From assembly GCA_016704535.1 (NCBI GenBank), contig JADIZZ010000004.1:434001-498000 (forward strand): a stretch of 64,000 bases of DNA, in the 5' to 3' direction. Positions 19,113-31,516 of the stretch are shown here, one piece after another. The stretch comes from Betaproteobacteria bacterium (lineage in GTDB: Bacteria; Pseudomonadota; Gammaproteobacteria; Burkholderiales; Burkholderiaceae_C). The notes under the pieces are model-generated. The model made no database searches. It was given only the letters and a program-made list of their open reading frames with translations, and was not told where the DNA came from. Each line of letters begins with the position of its first letter. Positions within the stretch are counted from its first letter, which is position 1. Made by a program: the position numbers and the translations under genes.

Positions 19113-20890
19113 AGAAGGTGTTCATCCGCACCTTCGGCTGCCAGATGAACGAGTACGACTCGGACAAGATGGCCGACGTGCTGGGCGCCGCCCAGGGCTA
19201 CGAGAAGACCGACGACGTCGAGCAGGCCGACCTCATCCTCTTCAACACCTGCTCGGTGCGCGAGAAGGCGCAGGAGAAGGTGTTCAGCGACCTCGGCCGC
19301 GTCAAGCACCTGAAGAAGAAGGGCGTGCTGATCGGTGTCGGCGGCTGCGTGGCCAGTCAGGAAGGTGCGGCCATCATCGAGCGCGCGCCCTACGTCGACC
19401 TCGTCTTCGGCCCGCAGACGCTGCACCGGCTGCCGCAGATGATTGCCGCGCGCAGCGCGGAGCGTCGGCCGCAGGTCGACATCAGCTTTCCCGAGATCGA
19501 GAAGTTCGACCACCTGCCGCCGGCGCGCGTCGAAGGCGCCAGCGCCTTCGTCTCGATCATGGAAGGCTGCAGCAAGTACTGCAGCTACTGCGTCGTGCCC
19601 TACACCCGCGGCGAGGAAGTGCACCGGCCGCTGGACGACGTCCTGACCGAGGTCGCCGGCCTGGCGGCGCAGGGCGTGAAGGAAGTGACGCTGCTGGGGC
19701 AGAACGTCAACGCCTACCGCGGCCGGATGCACGGCGCACGGGGGGCCGCGGGCGACAACGCGCGAGACAGCGACGAGATCGCCGACTTCGCGCTGCTCAT
19801 CGAACTGGTGGCCGAGATCCCCGGCGTCGAGCGCATCCGCTACACCACCAGCCACCCGAACGAGTTCACGCAGCGGCTGATCGATGTCTATGCGCGTGTG
19901 CCCAAGCTGGTGAGCCACCTGCACCTGCCGGTGCAGCACGGCAGCGACCGCATCCTTTCGGCGATGAAGCGCGGCTATACCGCGATGGAATACAAGAGCA
20001 CCATCCGCAAGCTGCGCGCCGTGCGGCCCGACATCAGCCTGTCCAGCGACTTCATCGTCGGCTTCCCCGGCGAGACCGAGGAAGACTTCGGCAGGATGAT
20101 GAAGCTCATCGAGGACATCGGCTACGACAGCAGCTTCAGCTTCGTCTTCAGCAAGCGGCCGGGCACACCCGCCGCGGCGCTGGCGGACGACACGCCACAG
20201 GAACTGAAGCTGCAGCGCCTGCGCCACCTGCAGGCCACCATCGAGGAGAACGTGCGCCGCATCAGCGCCAGCCGTGTGGGCACGGCGCAGCGAATCCTGG
20301 TCGAAGGCCCGTCGCGCAACAGCGGCAAGGCGGACAAGACGGGCAATGGGGCCAGCGAGCTGATGGGCCGCACCGAGTGCAACCGCATCGTCAACTTCGA
20401 CGGCGGTCCGAACGCGGCGCGGCTGGTGGGGCAGATGATCGACGTCACCATCACCGAGGCGCTGCCGCATTCACTGCGCGGCATGCCGCTGCAGCGCGAC
20501 CGCGGTCAGCGCCGGCCCGGCCCGAAGCCCCGCCACCACAGCGTGAGGGCGCAGGCGCACACCATGCCGGCGTACGTGGCCATCTTGCCGTCGCGGCCGA
20601 AGAGCACCAGCCCCACCAGCACCACCGTCGCGCCGGCCAGCGCGGCGGGCCAGGCCAGGCGCTTCCAGGCCACGGCGGCGAGTTCACGCCGCCACAGCAG
20701 CTTGGCCAGAGCCGCGGCCAGTGCGGCCAGGGCCAGCGGGGGCAGGAAGAAGTTGCCCAGGTGCCAAATGCCGTCCAGCGGTCCCATCGTGTGTCCGGTT
20801 GGCCAGGCATGGGCCCGGCTTGATATTGGTCAAGTCCCTTCGGGTGTGCCCACGCTTAGGGTCGCAGACCACCGAAACATACAATTCTGA
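19109..20890 (+). CDS. miaB: tRNA-2-methylthio-N6-isopentenyladenosine synthase with aberrant C-terminal read-through
   Basis: MiaB is a radical-SAM methylthiotransferase that adds the 2-methylthio group to i6A37 of tRNAs reading UNN codons. Residues 1-~450 are normal: the auxiliary cluster cysteines ([28 protein letters not shown]), the radical-SAM motif CSKYCSYC near residue 155, and a TRAM domain ending at ALPHSLRG. Family members stop within a few codons of that point. Here the frame stays open for roughly 140 more codons of Arg/Ser/Pro-rich sequence, running antisense through the complete membrane-protein gene at 20506-20787 and stopping 2 bases before the hemA start. No near stop exists in the other two frames either. 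Likely cause: a deletion between two convergent genes removed the stop. The start at 19109 overlaps the previous gene. Confidence 0.93.
   Translation: MKKVFIRTFGCQMNEYDSDKMADVLGAAQGYEKTDDVEQADLILFNTCSVREKAQEKVFSDLGRVKHLKKKGVLIGVGGCVASQEGAAIIERAPYVDLVFGPQTLHRLPQMIAARSAERRPQVDISFPEIEKFDHLPPARVEGASAFVSIMEGCSKYCSYCVVPYTRGEEVHRPLDDVLTEVAGLAAQGVKEVTLLGQNVNAYRGRMHGARGAAGDNARDSDEIADFALLIELVAEIPGVERIRYTTSHPNEFTQRLIDVYARVPKLVSHLHLPVQHGSDRILSAMKRGYTAMEYKSTIRKLRAVRPDISLSSDFIVGFPGETEEDFGRMMKLIEDIGYDSSFSFVFSKRPGTPAAALADDTPQELKLQRLRHLQATIEENVRRISASRVGTAQRILVEGPSRNSGKADKTGNGASELMGRTECNRIVNFDGGPNAARLVGQMIDVTITEALPHSLRGMPLQRDRGQRRPGPKPRHHSVRAQAHTMPAYVAILPSRPKSTSPTSTTVAPASAAGQARRFQATAASSRRHSSLARAAASAARASGGRKKLPRCQMPSSGPIVCPVGQAWARLDIGQVPSGVPTLRVADHRNIQF
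20506..20787 (-). CDS. Small conserved membrane protein, antisense to the miaB read-through
   Basis: The 93-residue protein has an N-terminal amphipathic stretch [15 protein letters not shown], then three likely membrane helices (residues ~12-30, 45-62, 68-85) and the segment [17 protein letters not shown] recall similar proteins beside hemA in Comamonadaceae, with the same LWHLxNFF and FGxDGKMATY motifs, so I regard it as a real gene of unknown function. It starts with ATG at 20787, ~100 bp from hemA and divergent from it, and its stop lies where the normal end of miaB should be. Confidence 0.7.
   Translation of the reverse strand: MGPLDGIWHLGNFFLPPLALAALAAALAKLLWRRELAAVAWKRLAWPAALAGATVVLVGLVLFGRDGKMATYAGMVCACALTLWWRGFGPGRR
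20880..20885 (+). promoter_or_regulatory. -10 element of a likely leaderless hemA transcript
   Basis: TACAAT ends six bases before the GTG at 20892, so the expected transcription start coincides with the start codon. No ribosome-binding site is present; the -35 is weak (TTAGGG at 20856, 18-base spacer). Confidence 0.5.
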
Positions 20891-20891
20891 C

Positions 20892-22196
20892 GTGAGCGTC
20901 TTCGCCCTCGGCCTGAACCACACCACTGCGCCACTCGATCTGCGCGGCAGGTTGGCGTTTTCGCCCGAGCAGATGGCGCCTGCGCTGCATGCCCTGCGTG
21001 AACGCCTGCAGCGCAGCGTGCCCGAGGCGGCGCTGGTTTCCACCTGCAACCGCACCGAACTCTACGTCGCCGCGCCCGCGGAGCGCGCCAGCGAACTCGT
21101 GCGCCCCACCATCGACTGGCTGGCCGAGCAGGGCGGCATCAGCGGCGGGCAACTGCTGACGCACAGCTACGTGATGGAAGACCGGCTGGCGGCGCGCCAC
21201 GCCTTCCGCGTCGCGGCCGGCCTGGACAGCATGGTGCTGGGCGAGCCGCAGATCCTGGGCCAGATGAAGCAGGCCGTGCGCCTGGCCGACGAAGCGGGCA
21301 CGCTGGGCACCACGCTGCACCAGCTCTTTCAGCGCTCTTTCGCGGTGGCCAAGGAGGTGCGCACGTCCACCGAGATCGGCGCGCACAGCATCAGCATGGC
21401 CGCCGCCGCGGTACGCCTGGCAGGCCAGCTCTTCGAGGACCTGAAACAGGTCAAGGTGCTGTTCGTGGGCGCCGGCGAGATGATCGAACTGGTGGCCACG
21501 CACTTCGAAGCCAAGAACCCGAAGTCCATTGCGCTGGCCAACCGCACGCTGGAACGCGGCGAGCGTCTGGCCACGCGCTTCGGCGGCGAGGCATTGCGGC
21601 TGTCCGACATCCCGACGCGGCTGCACGAGTTCGATGCCGTCGTCTCCTGCACCGCCAGCACGCTGCCCATCATCGGCCTGGGCGCTGTCGAGCGGGCGCT
21701 GAAGGCACGCCGCCACCGCCCGATGTTCATGGTCGACCTGGCGGTGCCGCGCGACATCGAACCCGAAGTAGGCGAACTCGACGATGTGTATCTCTACACC
21801 GTCGACGACCTGTCGACGCTGGTGCAGACCGCCGGCGAGAAGCGGCAGGCCGCAGTGGAGCAGGCCGAGGCCATCATCGACGCAGGCGTGCAGAGCTTCG
21901 CGCACTGGCTCGACCAGCGCGCCGCGGTACCGCTGATCCAAGCGCTGAACCGTCAGGCCGACGACTGGGGCGCCATGGAGCTGGCGCGTGCTCGCAAGGC
22001 GCTGTCACGAGGCGAATCGCCCGAACAGGTGCTGGAAGCGCTGGCGCGCGGGCTGACACACAAGATGCTGCACGGCACCCTGGCCGAACTGCACGCGGCC
22101 GAAGGCGAAGAACGCGCGCGACTGGCCAGCACGGTGTCGCGCCTGTTCCTGCGCCAGGGCTCACGCGGCGGGCCTGCCGGCGAACACGGGCGTTAG
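20892..22196 (+). CDS. hemA: Glutamyl-tRNA reductase
   Basis: HemA reduces glutamyl-tRNA to glutamate-1-semialdehyde, the first committed step of tetrapyrrole synthesis by the C5 route. The 434-residue protein begins at GTG 20892 with [19 protein letters not shown], exactly the family N-terminus. The catalytic Cys lies in [11 protein letters not shown] near residue 51; the NADPH domain has [12 protein letters not shown] near residue 190 and ANRTLERGE; the C-terminal dimerisation helix is long. GTG start, no Shine-Dalgarno and a -10 six bases upstream suggest a leaderless message. prfA and prmC follow in the order hemA-prfA-prmC, widely conserved in proteobacteria. Confidence 0.97.
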   Translation: MSVFALGLNHTTAPLDLRGRLAFSPEQMAPALHALRERLQRSVPEAALVSTCNRTELYVAAPAERASELVRPTIDWLAEQGGISGGQLLTHSYVMEDRLAARHAFRVAAGLDSMVLGEPQILGQMKQAVRLADEAGTLGTTLHQLFQRSFAVAKEVRTSTEIGAHSISMAAAAVRLAGQLFEDLKQVKVLFVGAGEMIELVATHFEAKNPKSIALANRTLERGERLATRFGGEALRLSDIPTRLHEFDAVVSCTASTLPIIGLGAVERALKARRHRPMFMVDLAVPRDIEPEVGELDDVYLYTVDDLSTLVQTAGEKRQAAVEQAEAIIDAGVQSFAHWLDQRAAVPLIQALNRQADDWGAMELARARKALSRGESPEQVLEALARGLTHKMLHGTLAELHAAEGEERARLASTVSRLFLRQGSRGGPAGEHGR

Positions 22197-22259
22197 CGCT
22201 CTCTCCGCGTTTTCGCCGCGCCCGGCGCGCGGCGCTGCCCTGGCCTTGCCACGCCCCTC

Positions 22260-23345
22260 ATGAATTCCACCCTGCGCGAACAATTCGACCGCCTGGCGCT
22301 GCGCCTGGCCGAACTCGACGCCACGCTGGCCGACCCGGCCGTTTCGGCCGACATGAAGCGCTGGCGTGTCCTGTCGCGCGAGCAGGCGGAAGTGGCCGGC
22401 ATCGTCGAGCGTTACCGGCGCTACCAGCAGCGCGAAGCCGACCTCGCCGCCGCACGCGGCATGCAGGACGACCCCGAGATGGCCGAGATGGCGCAGGAGG
22501 AGATCACTGCCGCCGGCGCCGACCTCGAGCGGCTGCACGCCGAGCTGCAGACCGCGCTGATCCCCAAGGACCCCGACGACGGGCGCCCGGCCTTCCTGGA
22601 GATCCGCGCCGGCACTGGAGGCGACGAGTCGGCATTGTTCGCAGGCGACCTGGCGCGCATGTATCTGCGCTTCTGCGAACGCCAGGGCTGGCGCACCGAG
22701 GTCATGAGCCAGAGCGACTCGGAACTCGGCGGCTACAAGGAACTGGTGCTGCGCATCGAAGGCGAAAACGTCTACGGCCAGCTGCGCTTCGAGAGCGGCG
22801 GCCACCGCGTGCAGCGCGTGCCGGCCACCGAGAGCCAGGGCCGCATCCACACCAGTGCCTGCACAGTGGCCGTGATGCCCGAGCCCGACGAGGCCGAGGA
22901 AGTCCAGCTCAACCCGACCGAGCTGCGCATCGACACCTTCCGCGCCAGCGGCGCCGGCGGCCAGCACGTCAACAAGACCGACAGCGCCATCCGCATCACC
23001 CACCTGCCAACGGGCCTGGTCGCCGAATGCCAGGACGATCGCAGCCAGCACCGCAACAAGGCCAAGGCGATGGCCGTGCTGGTGGCGCGGCTGCGCGAGA
23101 AGGAACGCAGCGAGCGCGCCGCCAAGGAAGCCGCCACGCGCAAGGGCCTCATCGGCAGCGGCGACCGCAGCGATCGCATACGCACCTACAACTTTCCGCA
23201 AGGCCGGCTCACCGACCACCGCATCAACCTCACGCTCTACAAGCTGGGGCAGATCATGGATGGCGACCTCGGCGACGTGGTGGCGGCGCTGCAGGCGGCA
23301 CGCGCCGCGGAACAGCTGGCACAGCTGGAAGCCGGCCCGCGCTGA
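22260..23345 (+). CDS. prfA: Peptide chain release factor 1
   Basis: RF1 terminates translation at UAA and UAG. The 361-residue protein has the tripeptide PAT (in [10 protein letters not shown], near residue 190) that reads the stop codon and separates RF1 from RF2, and the peptidyl-tRNA hydrolysis motif GGQ in [10 protein letters not shown] near residue 235, whose Gln is methylated by PrmC encoded 14 bp downstream. No programmed frameshift is present, as expected for RF1. Confidence 0.97.
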   Translation: MNSTLREQFDRLALRLAELDATLADPAVSADMKRWRVLSREQAEVAGIVERYRRYQQREADLAAARGMQDDPEMAEMAQEEITAAGADLERLHAELQTALIPKDPDDGRPAFLEIRAGTGGDESALFAGDLARMYLRFCERQGWRTEVMSQSDSELGGYKELVLRIEGENVYGQLRFESGGHRVQRVPATESQGRIHTSACTVAVMPEPDEAEEVQLNPTELRIDTFRASGAGGQHVNKTDSAIRITHLPTGLVAECQDDRSQHRNKAKAMAVLVARLREKERSERAAKEAATRKGLIGSGDRSDRIRTYNFPQGRLTDHRINLTLYKLGQIMDGDLGDVVAALQAARAAEQLAQLEAGPR

Positions 23346-23359
23346 GGGCATAGAGCACC

Positions 23360-24181
23360 ATGCGCATCGCCGACGCGCTGAACGCCGCCCGCGCCCTGGG
23401 CGTGGAGCGGCTGGACGCGCAATGGCTGCTGGAACACCTGCTGGGCCGACCGCGCAGCTGGCTGCTGGCCCACGACGACTCGGAGCTGAGTGCGGCCCAG
23501 GCGGCCAGCGTACAGGCCGGGCTGGCGCGTCGCGCCGCCGGCGAGCCTCTGGCCTACGTGCTGGGCGAACGCGAGTTCCGTGGCCTGGCCTTGCGCGTCA
23601 CCCCCGCTGTGCTGGTGCCACGGCCGGAAACCGAACTGCTCGTCGATTGGGCGCTCGAGCACCTGCCGCCGGACGCCGCGCTTGATGTCGTCGACCTCGG
23701 CACGGGCAGCGGCGCCATTGCACTGGCACTGCAGCACGAGCGGCCGCTGGCCCGGCTGCTGGCCAGCGACACCAGCGCAGAAGCGCTGGCGGTGGCATGC
23801 GGCAACGCGCGACAGCTGGGCCTGCCGGTGGAGTTCGTGCAGGGCGACTGGTGGGCGCCGCTGCAGGGACGCCGCTTCGCGCTGGCGGTCTCGAACCCGC
23901 CCTACGTGGTCGGCGACGACCCCCACCTGGCGGACTTGGCGCATGAGCCGCGCTGCGCCCTGACGCCCGAGGGCGACGGACTGGCCGCACTGCGCCGCAT
24001 CGTGCAAGGCGCGCCTGCGCATCTGCTGCCGGGCGCATGGTTGCTGCTGGAACACGGCCACGACCAGGCCGATGCGGTGCAACAGCTGCTTCGCGACGCC
24101 GGTTTCGAGGTGGCGCAGACCCGGCACGATCTGGCAGGCTTGGCGCGCTGCACCGGCGCGCGCCGTTCCAACGAGAAATAG
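23360..24181 (+). CDS. prmC: Release factor glutamine methyltransferase PrmC (HemK)
   Basis: PrmC methylates the GGQ glutamine of RF1 and RF2 using S-adenosylmethionine. The 273-residue protein has an N-terminal helical substrate-binding domain (residues 1-~80, ending in GEPLAYVLGEREFRGL), the SAM-binding motif VVDLGTGSGAIALAL near 112 and the catalytic NPPY motif in VSNPPYVVGDD near 185. It directly follows its substrate gene prfA, 14 bp away. Confidence 0.96.
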   Translation: MRIADALNAARALGVERLDAQWLLEHLLGRPRSWLLAHDDSELSAAQAASVQAGLARRAAGEPLAYVLGEREFRGLALRVTPAVLVPRPETELLVDWALEHLPPDAALDVVDLGTGSGAIALALQHERPLARLLASDTSAEALAVACGNARQLGLPVEFVQGDWWAPLQGRRFALAVSNPPYVVGDDPHLADLAHEPRCALTPEGDGLAALRRIVQGAPAHLLPGAWLLLEHGHDQADAVQQLLRDAGFEVAQTRHDLAGLARCTGARRSNEK

Positions 24182-24295
24182 TGCCACTCCACGGCACCCC
24201 GAACCGACGATTACCAGGGTCTGCCACACGCGGGGGGTGCGCACGGCTTCAGGCGGGCGCATGATGAACCCAGGCAGTCTTTAAAGGGGGCCACG

Positions 24296-24892
24296 ATGAA
24301 CGTCCGCAAGATGGTTCTGGGTCTGGCGCTGGCAGGTGCAGCGACCGGAGCAAACGCTTCGCAAGGCCTCAGCCTTCCGGCCGCCGAAACGCTGTGGCCG
24401 CAGTGGCAGGCGCGCATCACCCTGCTGACGTCCGGCGGCGCGGCGCTGGCGCTGGCGCCGCTGTCCGAAAGCGGCGCGGCGCCCATCGGCCTGCGCGGGG
24501 GTGCCCTCGTCGGCGACTACGTCTTCGCGTCCCCCGCCTTCGGCCGCTTCAGGGCCAGCGGCGGCCTGCTGAGCGGCCACCTCGGCGGCCTGCCTCTGGC
24601 CAGCGCGTTGGCCGGGCAACGGCTGGGAGTGGACGTGCAGCGCAGCGTGGCGCCCCTCTGGAGCCCGGGATCGGAATCGCCAGCCGCCCTGCCCTACATC
24701 GGCCTTGGCTTCAGCGGGGCTGCCGGCCTGGCGGGGCTGTCGCTCACGGCCGATCTGGGCCTCGTTGCCGAACGGCCCGAAGCAGCCGCCGGCCTGGGCC
24801 GCGCGCTCTTCGGCAACCAGGGCATGGAACGCTCGCTGCGTGAACTGCGACTGGCACCGGTGATGCAGCTGGGCGTGCGCTACACGTTCTAG
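24296..24892 (+). CDS. Exported beta-rich protein, possibly outer-membrane
   Basis: The 198-residue product has a Sec signal peptide (VLGLALAGAATGANA, cleavage near residue 21). The mature part is Gly/Leu/Ala-rich with alternating hydrophobic residues and ends in LGVRYTF; a terminal aromatic Phe is typical of outer-membrane beta-barrels. It has no lipobox or catalytic motif. A Gly-rich ribosome-binding region (AAAGGGGG) precedes the ATG, and a terminator follows. Function unknown; similar exported proteins occur in Burkholderiales. Confidence 0.65.
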   Translation: MNVRKMVLGLALAGAATGANASQGLSLPAAETLWPQWQARITLLTSGGAALALAPLSESGAAPIGLRGGALVGDYVFASPAFGRFRASGGLLSGHLGGLPLASALAGQRLGVDVQRSVAPLWSPGSESPAALPYIGLGFSGAAGLAGLSLTADLGLVAERPEAAAGLGRALFGNQGMERSLRELRLAPVMQLGVRYTF

Positions 24893-24908
24893 GACAGGTA
24901 CGCCTGTA

Positions 24909-24940
24909 GCCCCGCCGGCGCACTGCCGCGGGGCTTTGTC
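24909..24940 (+). terminator. Terminator between the envelope protein gene and grxD
   Basis: GCCCCGC (24909-24915) pairs with GCGGGGC (24928-24934) around a 12-base loop and is followed by TTTGTC. Stem is strong, T-run short. Confidence 0.65.
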
Positions 24941-24981
24941 GCATACTCGCAGTTGATCCAATTTCCGGAGGACATGTCCCC

Positions 24982-25296
24982 ATGAGCGACGTGCAGCAAC
25001 GCATCGATGACCTGGTGAAGAACAACCACGTGATGCTCTTCATGAAGGGCTCGGCGCAGTTCCCGATGTGCGGCTTCTCTGGTCGCGCCATCCAGGTGCT
25101 GAAGGCCGCCGGCGCCGACGAGATCAAGACCTTCAACGTGCTCGAAGACGAAGAAGTGCGCCAGGGCATCAAGGACTACGCCCAGTGGCCGACGATCCCG
25201 CAGCTCTACGTCAACGGTGAGTTCGTTGGCGGTTCGGACATCATGATGGAGATGTACCAGTCGGGCGAACTGCAGCAGTTGCTCGCGAAGACCTGA
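24982..25296 (+). CDS. grxD: Monothiol glutaredoxin Grx4
   Basis: Monothiol glutaredoxins bind a [2Fe-2S] cluster with glutathione and deliver or store iron-sulfur clusters. The 104-residue protein has the single-cysteine active site CGFS in QFPMCGFSGRAIQ near residue 30, the glutathione-binding WPTIPQLYVNGEFVGGSDI and no second thiol. GGAGG lies just upstream of the ATG with normal spacing. Confidence 0.96.
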   Translation: MSDVQQRIDDLVKNNHVMLFMKGSAQFPMCGFSGRAIQVLKAAGADEIKTFNVLEDEEVRQGIKDYAQWPTIPQLYVNGEFVGGSDIMMEMYQSGELQQLLAKT

Positions 25297-25324
25297 GCGG
25301 CGGGACGGCTTCGCGTCGCCCACG

Positions 25325-25939
25325 TCACGTCGCCGGCGCGGCCTGCCACTGCCGACGCGCGCCGAACACCAGATTCGGATATTCCGCGCGGCCGCGGCTG
25401 CCGTTGTAGCGACCCAGGGCCATGAACATGTCGCCGCGTTCGCGCTCCAGGTAGTGGCGCAGGATGGTGCAGCCGAAGCGCAGGTTGGTCTGCAGGTGGA
25501 AGAGGCGGCGCGGGTCGCCGTCGCCGATCAGCCGCGCCCAGAAGGGCATCACCTGCATGTAGCCGCGCGCACCGGCGCTGCTGATGGCGTACTTGCGGAA
25601 GCCGCTTTCCACCTGAACCAGGCCGAGCACCAGTTCGGTCTCCAAGCCGGCGCGTCGGCTCTCGTACCAGAGCGCCTCGAGAAACTCGACGCGGGTGTGG
25701 TGCTCGGCCTTGCGCTTCTTCAGGCGTTCGCTCGCCGCCCCCAGCCAGCGCAGGTAGGCCAGACGCGCGTCAACGGTGTCGAAGCGGGGCTTGGGCGGGG
25801 CAGCCTCGGCCACCGAAGCCGCCAGCGCCGTGCGAACCGAGTCGGCCAGCGGTTCCTCGACCTGCGCCCCGGCCCGCGCGCGCAACTGCAGCCACAGCGC
25901 GGGCGCGCCCAGCAGCAGCGCGCGGCGCGCCAGCGTCAT
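25325..25939 (-). CDS. Lytic transglycosylase (SLT domain), periplasmic
   Basis: The enzyme cleaves murein glycan strands to form 1,6-anhydroMurNAc ends. The 204-residue protein has an N-terminal signal ([20 protein letters not shown]) with two Arg before the hydrophobic stretch, then an SLT fold with catalytic Glu in [24 protein letters not shown] near residue 110 and [16 protein letters not shown] at the end. The middle region [17 protein letters not shown] is a feature of this Burkholderiales subgroup. Its ATG overlaps the proS stop by four bases, so it is expressed with proS. Confidence 0.88.
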   Translation of the reverse strand: MTLARRALLLGAPALWLQLRARAGAQVEEPLADSVRTALAASVAEAAPPKPRFDTVDARLAYLRWLGAASERLKKRKAEHHTRVEFLEALWYESRRAGLETELVLGLVQVESGFRKYAISSAGARGYMQVMPFWARLIGDGDPRRLFHLQTNLRFGCTILRHYLERERGDMFMALGRYNGSRGRAEYPNLVFGARRQWQAAPAT

Positions 25940-27684
25940 GCGGCCAGACGCTCCTTGACGCGCGCAGCCACGTCGGCCACCGGCACCGCCGTCGCTTCGG
26001 ATTCGCGACGGCCCTGCATCTCGACCGTGCCGGCCTTCAGGCCGCGGTCGGACAGCACCACGCGCAGCGGCACGCCTATGAGTTCCCAGTCGGCGAACAT
26101 CGCGCCCGGGCGTTCGCCACGGTCATCGAGCAGAACGTCGATGCCCGCGGCCGCCAGTTCGTCGTGCAGCGCATCGGCTGCGGCCTTCACTTCCGCGCTG
26201 CGGTCGTAGCCGATGGGGCATAGCACCACCGCGAAGGGCGCGATCGCAGGCGGCCAGATCATGCCGCGCTCGTCGTGGTTCTGCTCCACCGCGGCACCCA
26301 GGATGCGCGTGACGCCGATGCCGTAGCAACCCATCTCGAACGGCTGCGGCTTGCCGTTCTCGTCGAGAAAATGGGCCTTCATCGGCTCGCTGTATTTCTT
26401 CGTGCCGAGGTAGAACACGTGGCCGACCTCGATGCCGCGCTGGATGGCCAGCACACCCTGGCCGTCGGGCGAAGGGTCGCCAGCGACGACATTGCGGATG
26501 TCGGCCACCAAGTCGGGCTCGGGCAGGTCGCGGCCCCAGTTCACGCCGGTGAGGTGGAAGTCGGCATCGTTGGCACCGCACACGAAGTCAGCCATGTTCG
26601 CGACCGTGCGGTCGGCGATCAGCTTTACCGGCTTCGTCGTCGCCACCGGGCCCAGGTAGCCGGGCTTGCAGCCGAAGTGGTCCTCGATCTCGGCCACGGT
26701 GGCGAAGCGGAAGCCGGCCTTCAGGCCCGGCAGCTTGCCGACCTTTATCTCGTTGAGGTTGTGGTCGCCGCGCAGCAGCAGCAGCCAGACCGTGACCTTC
26801 GTGATGTCGCCGGCCTCGTTCTTCACATCGGTGGCCAGCACGATCGACTTCACGGTGTTGGCCAGCGGCAGGCCCAGCAGCTCGGCGACGTCTTCGCAGG
26901 TGCTCTTGCTGGGTGTCGGCGTCTTCGCCATCGCCTGCGCGGGTGCGGCGCGCGCAGCCAGCAGCGGCAACGCTTCGGCCAGTTCGATGTTGGCGGCGTA
27001 GTCGCTGGTGGGGCAGTAGACGATGGCGTCTTCACCGGTGTCGGCGATGACCTGGAACTCGTGCGATGCATCGCCGCCAATGGCCCCGGTGTCGGCCGCG
27101 ACGGCGCGATATTGCAGGCCGAAGCGGTCGAAGATGCGCTTGTAGGCGTCGAACATGCCCTGGTAGCTCTTCAGTGCCGAAGCCTTGTCGCGGTCGAAGG
27201 AGTAGGCGTCCTTCATCGTGAACTCGCGCCCGCGCATGACGCCGAAGCGCGGCCGGCGTTCGTCGCGGAACTTGGTCTGGATGTGATAGAAATTCCGCGG
27301 CAGTTGCTTGTAGCTGCGCAGTTCCTGGCGTGCGATATCGGTGACGACTTCTTCGCTGGTTGGCTGAATGATGAAGTCGCGGTCGTGGCGGTCCTTCACG
27401 CGCATCAGCTCCGGGCCGTAGGCCTGGAAGCGCCCGGTCTCCTGCCAGAGTTCGGCGGGCTGCACCACGGGCATCAGCAACTCCACCGCGCCGGCGCGTT
27501 CCATCTCCTCGCGGATGATGCCTTCTACCTTGCGAATGACACGCAGTCCCAGCGGCATGTAGTTGTAGATGCCGGCGCCCAGGCGCTTGATGAAGCCCGC
27601 GCGCATCATCAGCCGGTGGCTGACGATCTCGGCGTCGGCGGGTGCTTCCTTGAGCGTGGAGATGAAGGTGGCTGTGGCTTTCAT
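25936..27684 (-). CDS. proS: Prolyl-tRNA synthetase, bacterial type with editing domain
   Basis: ProS charges tRNA-Pro. The 582-residue enzyme shows class II motifs: motif 1 region [25 protein letters not shown], motif 2 [21 protein letters not shown], motif 3 [18 protein letters not shown] YbaK-like insertion (~residues 225-400) hydrolyses mischarged Ala-tRNA-Pro. The C-terminal anticodon-binding domain ends [11 protein letters not shown]. It starts at 27684, divergent from rppH, with which it shares a 149-bp intergenic region; no clear promoter seen there. tRNA-Pro(CGG) lies 5 kb away. Confidence 0.97.
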   Translation of the reverse strand: MKATATFISTLKEAPADAEIVSHRLMMRAGFIKRLGAGIYNYMPLGLRVIRKVEGIIREEMERAGAVELLMPVVQPAELWQETGRFQAYGPELMRVKDRHDRDFIIQPTSEEVVTDIARQELRSYKQLPRNFYHIQTKFRDERRPRFGVMRGREFTMKDAYSFDRDKASALKSYQGMFDAYKRIFDRFGLQYRAVAADTGAIGGDASHEFQVIADTGEDAIVYCPTSDYAANIELAEALPLLAARAAPAQAMAKTPTPSKSTCEDVAELLGLPLANTVKSIVLATDVKNEAGDITKVTVWLLLLRGDHNLNEIKVGKLPGLKAGFRFATVAEIEDHFGCKPGYLGPVATTKPVKLIADRTVANMADFVCGANDADFHLTGVNWGRDLPEPDLVADIRNVVAGDPSPDGQGVLAIQRGIEVGHVFYLGTKKYSEPMKAHFLDENGKPQPFEMGCYGIGVTRILGAAVEQNHDERGMIWPPAIAPFAVVLCPIGYDRSAEVKAAADALHDELAAAGIDVLLDDRGERPGAMFADWELIGVPLRVVLSDRGLKAGTVEMQGRRESEATAVPVADVAARVKERLAA

Positions 27685-27833
27685 GAGGCGCTTCGGGTAC
27701 CAGTTTCAGGCACCGTCGCCGCCCTGCACGAGCCCCTGTATGGCCCCACGTGACGCATGCGGGTTAGCGAGGGTTCGCGTGCTGCACAGCGCCGGTGCAA
27801 TAATGAAATCAATCACTAGATCGGGGTTTGATT

Positions 27834-28460
27834 ATGCTCGACCGGGAAGGCTTCAGGCCCAACGTCGGCGTCATCCTGCTCAACGCGCGCAACCAGGTGT
27901 TCTGGGGCAAGAGGCTGCGCACACACTCGTGGCAGTTCCCGCAGGGCGGCATCAAGCACGGCGAGTCGCCCGAGCAGGCGATGTACCGCGAACTGCATGA
28001 AGAAGTCGGGCTGCTGCCCGAGCACGTGCAGATCGTTGCGCGCACCCGCGACTGGCTGCGCTACGAGGTGCCCGACCACTTCATCCGCAAGGACGCGCGC
28101 GGACATTACCGTGGCCAGAAGCAGATCTGGTTCCTGCTGCGCCTGGTGGGCCACGACAGCGACCTGAACCTGCGTGCCACCGACCACCCCGAGTTTGACG
28201 CCTGGCGCTGGAACGACTACTGGGTGCCACTGGAACTGGTGATCGAGTTCAAGCGCAACGTCTACGAGATGGCGCTCACCGAACTGGCGCGCTACCTGCC
28301 GCGAATGAACCACCACAACCGCTACCTTCGTTCGGGTTTGCGTGCGCACCGGCACGACCACGACATGCGCGGCATGGATGCAGCGCAGGAGCGTGCACAC
28401 GTGGCCATCGAGATGCCGCCCCGCAGCCTGCCGCCCGACGCCGAGCCCAGCGCCAGCTAG
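27834..28460 (+). CDS. rppH: RNA pyrophosphohydrolase RppH
   Basis: RppH removes pyrophosphate from the 5' end of mRNAs, priming them for RNase E decay. The 208-residue protein has the Nudix box [20 protein letters not shown] near residue 40, preceded by [15 protein letters not shown] and SWQFPQ. The C-terminal ~50 residues are a low-conservation His/Arg-rich tail. Start at 27834 ([12 protein letters not shown]) matches the family, two codons inside a slightly longer frame. It converges on proB, 8 bp apart. Confidence 0.95.
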   Translation: MLDREGFRPNVGVILLNARNQVFWGKRLRTHSWQFPQGGIKHGESPEQAMYRELHEEVGLLPEHVQIVARTRDWLRYEVPDHFIRKDARGHYRGQKQIWFLLRLVGHDSDLNLRATDHPEFDAWRWNDYWVPLELVIEFKRNVYEMALTELARYLPRMNHHNRYLRSGLRAHRHDHDMRGMDAAQERAHVAIEMPPRSLPPDAEPSAS

Positions 28461-28468
28461 TAGCCGCG

Positions 28469-31008
<2,540 letters not shown>

Positions 31009-31020
31009 GGTTGCTGCCCC

Positions 31021-31332
31021 TTAGCCGTTGATCGAGCCGATCTGCAGCTCGGTGTAAGTCTGGCGGTGACCGCCATGCTTCTGGTAATGCTTGCGGCGAC
31101 GCATCTTGAAGATGCGCACCTTGTCGTGCTTGCCTTGCGACAGCACGGTGGCTGTGACGCTCGCACCCGCGACCCAGGGAGCACCGACCTTGAGTTCCGC
31201 ACCGCTACCCACGGCCAGCACCTGCTCGATCACGACTTCCTGGCCCACGTCCGCAGCTATCTGTTCTACCTTGATCTTTTCGCCAGCGGCAACCTTGTAT
31301 TGCTTGCCGCCGGTTTTTATGACCGCGTACAT
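31021..31332 (-). CDS. rplU: 50S ribosomal protein L21
   Basis: L21 binds 23S rRNA in the large subunit. The 103-residue protein starts at 31332 with [23 protein letters not shown] and ends with the basic [21 protein letters not shown]. An in-frame extension upstream is not conserved; the ATG is preceded by AAAGGTTTC. A minus-strand TATACT (31449-31444) could be its -10, giving a ~105-nt leader, a region where L21 leaders in other bacteria are regulated; no defined structure is claimed here. It is divergent from ispB. Confidence 0.97.
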   Translation of the reverse strand: MYAVIKTGGKQYKVAAGEKIKVEQIAADVGQEVVIEQVLAVGSGAELKVGAPWVAGASVTATVLSQGKHDKVRIFKMRRRKHYQKHGGHRQTYTELQIGSING

Positions 31333-31501
31333 GTGAAACCTTTCGAAAAACCCCCGCGCTCGCCATTCCCGGCACCTGCCGGGCACAACGGCCCTATGGG
31401 AAGCCCAGCAGACAGACACCCATCGAACCGCGCAGAGCCTTTGAGTATAGCATGGAGCTTCACGCGGAGCCGCTATGGCCCGGGTCCGTCGCCCTGATTC
31501 C

Positions 31502-31507
31502 TATAAT
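31502..31507 (+). promoter_or_regulatory. -10 element close to the ispB start
   Basis: A perfect TATAAT ends nine bases before the GTG at 31517, so the mRNA would begin about 2-4 bases before the start codon. No Shine-Dalgarno fits. Confidence 0.5.
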
Positions 31508-31516
31508 TGCAGTTCC

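Noticed and set aside
27685..27833. Divergent promoters of proS and rppH
   Set aside because: AATAAT-like hexamers are present but no -35 with acceptable spacing, so no promoter was called.
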